Source: Aureobasidium sp. EXF-3400
Lineage: Eukaryota > Ascomycota > Dothideomycetes > Dothideales > Saccotheciaceae
Length of the DNA stretch: 64,000 bases
Reading direction: 5' to 3'
Assembly (NCBI GenBank): GCA_024195585.1
Contig: SWBL01000043.1
Location: forward strand, 1 to 64,000
Shown here: piece by piece, positions 58,583 through 64,000 of the stretch
Layout of the letters: every line of letters begins with the position of its first letter
Position numbering within the stretch: the stretch's first letter is position 1
Translations under genes and position numbers: made by a program
The notes under the pieces: generated by a model
Database searches by the model: none
The model's input: only the letters and a program-made list of their open reading frames with translations
Told to the model about the DNA's origin: nothing

Positions 58583-59305
58583 CTATGCAAACTTCACTCC
58601 ATTGCTCAGGGTGCCAATCTTGTAAACGATCACCTCCATTTATGTGCCTGGCACCAGATATTTCGGAGGTCGTAGTCCAGCACCAACACCTATCAATCGA
58701 TTAATGCGATATCTTCAAGCTTTTATGGAAGACGCATGTACATACCTCCATGAGTACCAGTCATGATTATACTCCCCTTCTGCAATACCGTACCTTGAGA
58801 AAGGTAGTGAACCAAGTATGCGCAATCAAAAAGCAGATCATTCACCAACTCTTCTTGACGAACCTCGCCATCAATGATTGTTTGCAGTTGCAGTTTGCTT
58901 GGGTCTTCAACCGAATCTCCTGCAACAAGACAAGGGCCCATGGGTGCGAAGGTATCGAACCCCTTCGAGAAGCCCCATTGAGGTACACGGCCAGCCAAGT
59001 TTGGGTCACGTTGGAGCTTACGCGACGAGATATCGTTGCCTGCCGTATAAGCACCTACAAACTCCAAAGCGTCTTCCTTCGAAATATCCTTAGCATCCTT
59101 GCCAACGACTATGCACTGCGAAAGACATTAGACACTCTTCCTTCAATAAGCGGCTTTTGAGAACCTACCAATTCACCCTCATAGTCTGCTTGGCCGTCCT
59201 GTGCAATTTTTGGAATGACTACATCAGCACCATGATCCCAGATACATGTGTTTGGCTTGGAGAAAATCAAAGGGAAAGGTGGCGGTGTCCTTCTAGCCTC
59301 TTTGA
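58583..59305 (-). pseudogene. FAH-family hydrolase gene remnant
   Basis: A second fumarylacetoacetase-family gene, broken at both ends. The first visible exon starts after an AG acceptor at 59306 (VKEARRTPPPFPLIFSKPNTC) and reads into DYEGEL. Introns at 59116-59168 and 58690-58745 splice well. The core is intact: CIVVGKDAKDISKEDAL, GNDISSRKLQRD, GFSKGFDTFAPMGP and TGTHGGVGAG. The N-terminal 70 or so residues, including the usual GLNY-type start of the domain, are not found upstream. Near the end a TAA at 58640-58642 interrupts PGT and MEVIVYKIGTLSNG, which continues to a second stop at 58583. Loss of the 5' part and the premature stop indicate a pseudogene. It is only a distant relative of the FAH/hydrolase fusion at 35.7 kb. 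Confidence 0.75.
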
Positions 59306-59470
59306 CTGCGATATGCGTAAGTTCCTGGATTGTCGGGAACTGTCACTCCACGCAGCCGAACACAAACTTATCGCACTGCTGGGACCAAACCTTGCAGATT
59401 GTCTCTGTGGCAAGCAAGAAGGAGGCCAAATCCTGTTTTCTCAAGGCCGTGATATACTCTCAAAAATGTA

Positions 59471-59799
59471 TGCCGAGTCGCCCTTCACCGCCATCTGGAT
59501 TTCGCTACTCGATCTCGCTCTTGGCACGGCTTCTCAATATTCCAACTACCAATGTCGTTGCACATGAGGAGTGGACAAAGCGAGTGCGAGACTTCAAAGC
59601 TGCAGTGGCTGATAATCCAGCACTGCAATTGATTGACTTTTTCGAATTCTATTTTGTGGCCATGTCTTGTGGTGGGCTTGTGTTGGATGTGACGAACGCC
59701 ATCGAGCAGTCAGAGATATTGAGGGATATGAAGGCGATTAGTGATGAGTTGCTAATTAAGTATGTGGAGAGGTGGAAGCAGGCGGGTTTTTTGAGTTGA
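59471..59799 (+). pseudogene. 3' remnant of an NRPS-like reductase gene
   Basis: About 100 codons ending at 59799. They match in style the C-terminus of the thioester-reductase domain of adenylate-forming reductases: LLNIPTTNVVAHEEW, then a helical stretch, NPALQLIDFFEFYF, a serine-led AIEQSEILRDM block and the terminal YVERWKQAGFL. No adenylation, carrier or Rossmann part lies upstream; instead the minus-strand FAH remnant begins about 165 bp away. It is therefore a stranded gene end. The family call rests on pattern memory of these C-termini and is moderate. Confidence 0.5.
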
Positions 59800-60121
59800 G
59801 TCAACGGAGTCCGGTCTGGTTGTTTTGCGAGAAAGCGATATACATTGATTGAGAATATGGAACGATGGATGTTTTCTTTGGTGAGTAATGACTGAGATGA
59901 GATATGTTGCATGACGAATTGAGATTCTGGATGCTTTGCTGTTTCCCGAACGATATAAGAAATGAGTGGCAAACTGTTTTCTGCACGCAAAAACAAACCA
60001 TACCCAGCCATGAAACAAAAGCAATTCAAAGCAGGGAATCAAGAACACATGTTCCCCTCGCTGATATCAATCCACTGCTCGTCCGCCATCAGCATTAACA
60101 CCACCGACTTCCACTCAAAAG
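59800..60121. other. Intergenic, no gene seen
   Basis: 322 bp between the reductase remnant and the convergent acetyltransferase gene. Confidence 0.5.
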
Positions 60122-60703
60122 CTACACAAACCCCTTCCTCATCTTAACAGTGTCCAAACTCTCCCCTCCAACCTCCGTAACCCCCATCTCCTCCCCTTCA
60201 AACCCAACAGCACGATAAAATCTCATCGCTCGTTCATTCCTCGCAAACACCTTAACCGCCACGCTCGTAAACTTTTCTTCAAGGAGTTGCTGTTGAGTTG
60301 CTTTCCAAAGCGCTTGGCCAATACCTTTGGTCCAGTGTTGGGGGCTGATGTAGATGGCGCGCAACTCCGCAGTCCTCTCTTGCCCCTCCTTTCCCTCTTC
60401 GTCATTTCCCTTATCGCCTGGAGATGGTGTTGCAGCAACAGCGCCAAAACTCACAAACCCGAGCAAGCGAGATTCCTTAGTGTTTGAGTCTCCAGCAACG
60501 AGGATACTGCTAGCGGTCGCTGGAGTAGAGAGAATGCGCTGCCAGAATTTGACTCTATCATCGATGTTGAGATTATCGAGGTGGTGTTGTGGTACTATGT
60601 TTATGTACGCGGCACGCCATGCAGCGACGTGGATATTCGCGATGGCGTTTGCGTCTATGGGAGTTGCTGTGCGGATATTGATGGTTTTCTGCTGTAAGGA
60701 CAT
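60122..60703 (-). CDS. GNAT-family N-acetyltransferase
   Basis: A single-exon gene of 193 codons from the ATG at 60703. The GNAT fold is readable: IRTATPIDANAIANIHVAAWRAAY (motif C/D start), a beta strand LLGFVSFGAVAA and a charged insertion rich in Gly/Glu. The acetyl-CoA loop follows in ELRAIYISPQHWTKGIGQALW (Q/R-x2-G-x-G/A type), then VFARNERAMRFYRAVGFEGE, the usual N-x2-A-x2-F-Y motif near the end. The acceptor is unknown; such small GNATs acetylate amino acids, amines or drugs. Its 5' end faces the bZIP gene across 630 bp. Confidence 0.93.
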   Translation of the reverse strand: MSLQQKTINIRTATPIDANAIANIHVAAWRAAYINIVPQHHLDNLNIDDRVKFWQRILSTPATASSILVAGDSNTKESRLLGFVSFGAVAATPSPGDKGNDEEGKEGQERTAELRAIYISPQHWTKGIGQALWKATQQQLLEEKFTSVAVKVFARNERAMRFYRAVGFEGEEMGVTEVGGESLDTVKMRKGFV

Positions 60704-61333
60704 GTTCAAACAGAATGATTCGGGATTTGAATGTGATGAGGGAGGCTAGGTGTGGCTAGAGGTGTCGTTCAAGACAAGTAACAAAGCTCCTTCGCAAGGC
60801 TGTGACTCAGACATACTAGGTGTGTCACACCTACTCCAGATGCTGGACACTTGATACAAATTTTATATGCCTGATACGTGATCGCTACCCAGTGCATATA
60901 GTCTGGCAAATGACAACTTGCATCTCGTCACTGCACACGACAAGTTGTGTTGGAGTTAGATGATGTAGGTAGCGAATTGCCTCGTCTAGCCTACGGTCCT
61001 TGGGCGTCGGGAAACGCGGCTGTGCAGAACTCCAGAGCGGCATGCCGGAGAGTCGTGGCCGAATGCATCTGACGATCTGATAGATCAACACTACAAGGGG
61101 AACAGTCAAGAGGCAGATTTTTAACCATACTGTATGGCGATAAGATGATCACGCAAAGCGGGGATTGCCTCATTGAGCCGAGATTTAGAGGAGGTCTGAC
61201 TAACACCTCCCGATCAAAACGTCCGCACTCAACGCCGACACCACTCTTCTGTTTTCATCATCCGGACACTTTTTTCTGAGATGCCCTCCTGACGAATCAA
61301 AGTCCGACATCAGAAACCAGGAAACGAAAAATC
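60704..61333. other. Divergent promoter region between GNAT and bZIP genes
   Basis: 630 bp. It holds the Yap-type composite element at 61197; otherwise no gene. Confidence 0.5.
61197..61203 (+). promoter_or_regulatory. Yap-type site upstream of the bZIP gene
   Basis: TGACTAA followed by CACCTCCC, 131 bp before the bZIP ATG. TGACTAA is a known variant of the fungal Yap/AP-1-like element (TTACTAA, TTAGTCA). The same composite occurs in front of the ABC transporter gene, so autoregulation is plausible. Confidence 0.5.
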
Positions 61334-62449
61334 ATGCCAACTCAGCGTAAATGGAAGTCGAAACCACCTGTGTCGCAATTAGATGAAGCCGCTGCGGAAC
61401 ACAGAAGAGCCCAAAGTCGACAAGCTCAACGAGCGTTCAGACAAAGAAAGGACGACACAATCGCTACATTGCAAGGTCAAGTCTCGACTTTGGAGTCGAC
61501 GATAGAAAGGCTGAGCGGCTGTTTTCTAAGGTTTAATGACAAATTGTTGGAGCATTTGCGATCAGTAGAGACAGGAAATGGTGAAGCATTGGCGGAAAGC
61601 ATCAGAGATTCGATGAACGAGTACAAGGAGATCATCCAATGTGAGGACTTGGACATAGCGAGGGGTGAATCTGGAGGCAGTGGGTCTTTGGGATCAAGTA
61701 GTGCAGCACCAGATGGATGCAAACACTCATCGCTACCACCACAGATTCAACTCTCCAAGCAAACCATGTCGAACGGCAACACTGAAGCGCCGACGCAACA
61801 ACAACGATGCTCCTTGCAAAACCAGCGCCCAACGACCCATTTCTCCGGCCCTGCTTTCTTCGGCCTCACATCCACAACAACATCAGCACCTCACCACACC
61901 CTCGAAGAGGAATCTCCAGCCTTGTCAGCCACACAAAACCACCACGCTCTAGCGTCACGCCTCTACAATTCCACAGTCGTCAAAGCATTCTCGATTATGT
62001 CTGGTTCTGACCCCTCAGACCCAGTCTTCCGCCGCGTATTCGCTTACTACTGTTCTTCGTTTCCACCTGCCCTCGCAAAGCAAAAAGTTGCGGACATGAT
62101 GCAACAAAGATCGACTTGGAGTTGCTTTGACAAGCCGCTGGGGAGTCAACGAGGCTGGTGGTCTGCTTTGCAAGTCGCCAAGTTCACCTGCAGCCAGGGG
62201 TGGTGGTTTGACAGGACACAGGATAACCTTGTTCTGAGAACAAGGGATGGTCAGGTGGTGATTAGAGTCGAGGAGCTACTTGCTGGTAAGTCTTCTGGTC
62301 ACGTTCGGATGGAGGACTTGAAGCAGAATGAGATTTTGACGAGACGACGAGCAGATCTTCTCGTTGACGCAAGGTGCGCGATAGACGACCCTGAGTTCAG
62401 GGAAACAACCGTGATCTCGGCTCTCGCGAGAGTAACCATGGGGAAATGA
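61334..62449 (+). CDS. Yap/Pap1-type bZIP transcription factor
   Basis: A single-exon gene of 371 codons. The basic region at residues 23-40 (HRRAQSRQAQRAFRQRKDD) has the Q-A-Q-R-A-F-R core that defines the Yap/Pap1 group. A leucine zipper follows (ATLQGQVSTLESTIERLSG) at about 44-70. The middle is Ser/Gln/Thr-rich. The C-terminal half has a compact segment (SRLYNSTVVKAFSIMSGSDPSDPVFRRVFAYYCSSFP ... WWFDRTQDNLVLRTRDGQVVIRVEELL) of the kind found in HapX-independent fungal bZIPs of unknown role. There is no classical cysteine-rich redox domain, so oxidative sensing as in Yap1 is not evident. A Yap-type site lies upstream. Confidence 0.93.
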   Translation: MPTQRKWKSKPPVSQLDEAAAEHRRAQSRQAQRAFRQRKDDTIATLQGQVSTLESTIERLSGCFLRFNDKLLEHLRSVETGNGEALAESIRDSMNEYKEIIQCEDLDIARGESGGSGSLGSSSAAPDGCKHSSLPPQIQLSKQTMSNGNTEAPTQQQRCSLQNQRPTTHFSGPAFFGLTSTTTSAPHHTLEEESPALSATQNHHALASRLYNSTVVKAFSIMSGSDPSDPVFRRVFAYYCSSFPPALAKQKVADMMQQRSTWSCFDKPLGSQRGWWSALQVAKFTCSQGWWFDRTQDNLVLRTRDGQVVIRVEELLAGKSSGHVRMEDLKQNEILTRRRADLLVDARCAIDDPEFRETTVISALARVTMGK

Positions 62450-63498
62450 TTGCTTTCGTCATTTCTCCGCGAGCCCGCTTGGCGTGTGATAAAGACGTAA
62501 CAGAACGGTCTCTTGCTGGAGGATAGTATTGAACTCGTGAATGGTTCTCAAAAGGAGGGACCAGTATGAGATTAGAAGCTCTATAGATTAGACCTGAATC
62601 GTCATGGCATTGTATGACGAATTCGCCATTTTGCGACTTTGAAGTCTGTTATGCCACGGCAAGATTGCTCTTTGCGCACCGAAAGAACCAAGAATTCAAC
62701 ACGCATTCAGTGGCGAATCAGACGGCAACAGTCTTACGATATGCGGAAGTCTCGACCTGGGATGCCGTCTTCGTGATGCCAGACTTTTTCCTCTGAGCGC
62801 GAGCCAATGGTTAGGATGAGGCACGTTGCTGCGGAGAAGGGAAATGACGCCTGTAGCAGCGACAGCGACAAGTACAACGAGATAACTAGCTACAACAGTC
62901 AACATCGTTCTTGAAAAATAACCTGTATGGTTCCATTATTTTTGCAACTGTCATCGCTGAAGAAGATAAATCGTCGTGTTTGGTCATGGAGATCTCCCCG
63001 CTAAATATTTGGCTGGGCAATGGTCTCTTTCTCCGACCCTCAACCCTTGATGTGTTAAGCACATTCATGCACCGGAACGACACGGTCAACCAATTTGCAG
63101 AGAGCGGTCACCTTACTCATTTTCATGCACAATATGCAGACTCACATGTCGGTGCGTTTGACTAATACCTCCGAGCCGGCGGCTCGTAGTCAACAATGGA
63201 CCGGGAGGTGTTACTAAGACTTCCTCCGATCTTCGACTAATGCCACGGCGTTCGATGACGACTCAGTCGATTGGGGGCTCAACTGTTGCTTCCGAGCCTC
63301 GCTCGAGTGGATGAGTTTGATTGATTATGGAATCACATGGCATTATTGATCCGAACAGACCTGTCATTTTAGAACGAACGACTTCTTAAAGACCCAGCTC
63401 GCGAACTACCAAGCATATAATCTTCCACACTATTTTGACACTCTCTCTATCTTATCATCGTCACCTCGCGACCTTCCGGTCGGACTCTCATCGTCCCA
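62450..63498. other. Intergenic, holds ABC transporter promoter
   Basis: About 1 kb. The region 63150-63245 holds two Yap-type sites, a CGACTAA variant and a perfect 13-bp palindrome. The stretch 62450-63150 shows no gene. Confidence 0.5.
63159..63240. promoter_or_regulatory. Cluster of Yap-type sites and GC palindrome upstream of ABC transporter
   Basis: TGACTAATACCTCC starts at 63159. TTACTAA is at 63211-63217, read on the minus strand as TTAGTAACACCTCCC. CGACTAA is at 63234-63240. Between them GAGCCG-G-CGGCTC at 63173-63185 is a perfect palindrome, a possible Zn2Cys6 site. The sites are 260-340 bp before the ABC ATG. Confidence 0.55.
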
Positions 63499-64000
63499 AT
63501 GTCAACCACCGAAGCAAAGGACTTGAAGGTCCTGCAAACCTCACCTTCTAGCTCAGCGAATTCGCAATCTGGTGATGACAAGCGTTTCTACCCAAACACC
63601 AAGGATCTTCCTCACGAGTGGCAGGAGATGCCTGAAGTGCAGGTTCTTGGACACAATTCAGAATCCAGGCCTGTTGATAGAAAACTTGGGGTCACATGGA
63701 CGAACCTTACCGTCAAAGGTGTTGGCGCCGACGCTTGCTTCAATGAAAACGTCCTCTCACAATTCCTGCCCGGAAGATTCAAGGGTCGAGGCAAGACTGG
63801 TCAAGCTTCCTTGAACACGATCATTGATAACAGCTCGGGTGTTGTCAAGCCGGGAGAGATGTTACTAGTTCTGGGTCGACCTGGAGCCGGTTGTACTACC
63901 CTGCTTAAGGTTCTCGCCAATCGACGTACTGGGTTCGCAGATGTTGATGGTGATGTCCACTTTGGGTCACTTCGTCACGATGAAGCGACCAAGTACAGGG
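63499..64000 (+). CDS. PDR-type ABC transporter, 5' end only
   Basis: The start of a full-size ABC-G (pleiotropic drug resistance) efflux pump, 167 codons before the window ends. The ATG at 63499 (MSTTEAKDLKVLQTSPSSS) has a good upstream context. The N-terminal region reads LGVTWTNLTVKGVGADACFNENVLSQF, then IIDNSSGVVKPGEMLLVLG with the Walker A loop GRPGAGCTTLLK typical of the PDR group, and GDVHFGS. Members export lipophilic toxic compounds at the plasma membrane. The Yap-type sites upstream fit stress control by the neighbouring bZIP protein, which is inference. Confidence 0.95.
   Translation, partial: MSTTEAKDLKVLQTSPSSSANSQSGDDKRFYPNTKDLPHEWQEMPEVQVLGHNSESRPVDRKLGVTWTNLTVKGVGADACFNENVLSQFLPGRFKGRGKTGQASLNTIIDNSSGVVKPGEMLLVLGRPGAGCTTLLKVLANRRTGFADVDGDVHFGSLRHDEATKYR

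Overview
The window is a 64 kb piece of a filamentous ascomycete (Pezizomycotina) genome, probably a Dothideomycete. The evidence is the short introns of about 47-70 bp with GT/AG ends, two Zn2Cys6 regulators, three PTH11/rhodopsin-like membrane proteins, a GH72 cell-wall transglycosylase with X8 domain, a Yap-type bZIP and a PDR-type ABC pump. No tRNA, rRNA, CRISPR array or intact transposon was seen. Most exon structures below were rebuilt by hand from splice sites and checked for reading frame (sum of exons divisible by three).

Layout. 1-10.7 kb: a Zn2Cys6 regulator cut by the left edge, a type II membrane protein with a carbohydrate-enzyme look, a zinc alcohol dehydrogenase, and a DUR3-type urea transporter with a GATA site upstream. 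10.9-29.2 kb: a gene-poor, decaying stretch. It holds a frameshifted PTH11-like gene, a broken hypothetical gene, a repeat-containing secreted protein with Kex2-type sites, an extended-SDR sugar epimerase-like gene, a broken secreted protein gene, an intact PTH11-like gene and a carboxylesterase pseudogene. 29.3-34.7 kb: an SDR oxidoreductase divergent from a 504-aa protein of unknown function, then a third PTH11-like gene.

35.7-53.9 kb: a dense run of catabolic-looking genes without any PKS or NRPS. In order: a fusion of a fumarylacetoacetase-family domain with an alpha/beta hydrolase, an acetate-transporter-family protein (Ato/GPR1/FUN34), a cytochrome b5-like protein, an amidohydrolase, a Zn2Cys6 regulator, an alcohol-oxidase-type GMC flavoprotein, a luciferase-like flavin monooxygenase, a Dal5-type MFS permease and a carotenoid/stilbene-cleaving oxygenase relative. 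The oxygenase looks damaged: its N-terminal part is missing and one iron-ligand histidine is Asn. The monooxygenase and the permease are divergent, and an 18-bp perfect palindrome lies between them. The set reads as import plus oxidation plus C-C/C-N hydrolysis of a small, possibly aromatic, compound; that reading is inference.

54.7-64 kb: a GPI-anchored GH72/X8 glucanosyltransferase, two minisatellites, a back-to-back scar where a second FAH-family gene and the 3' end of an NRPS-like reductase both lost their 5' halves, a GNAT acetyltransferase, a Yap-like bZIP gene and the start of a PDR ABC transporter cut by the right edge. The bZIP and ABC promoters share a composite element (Yap-type site followed by ACCTCC), suggesting a small drug/stress regulon.
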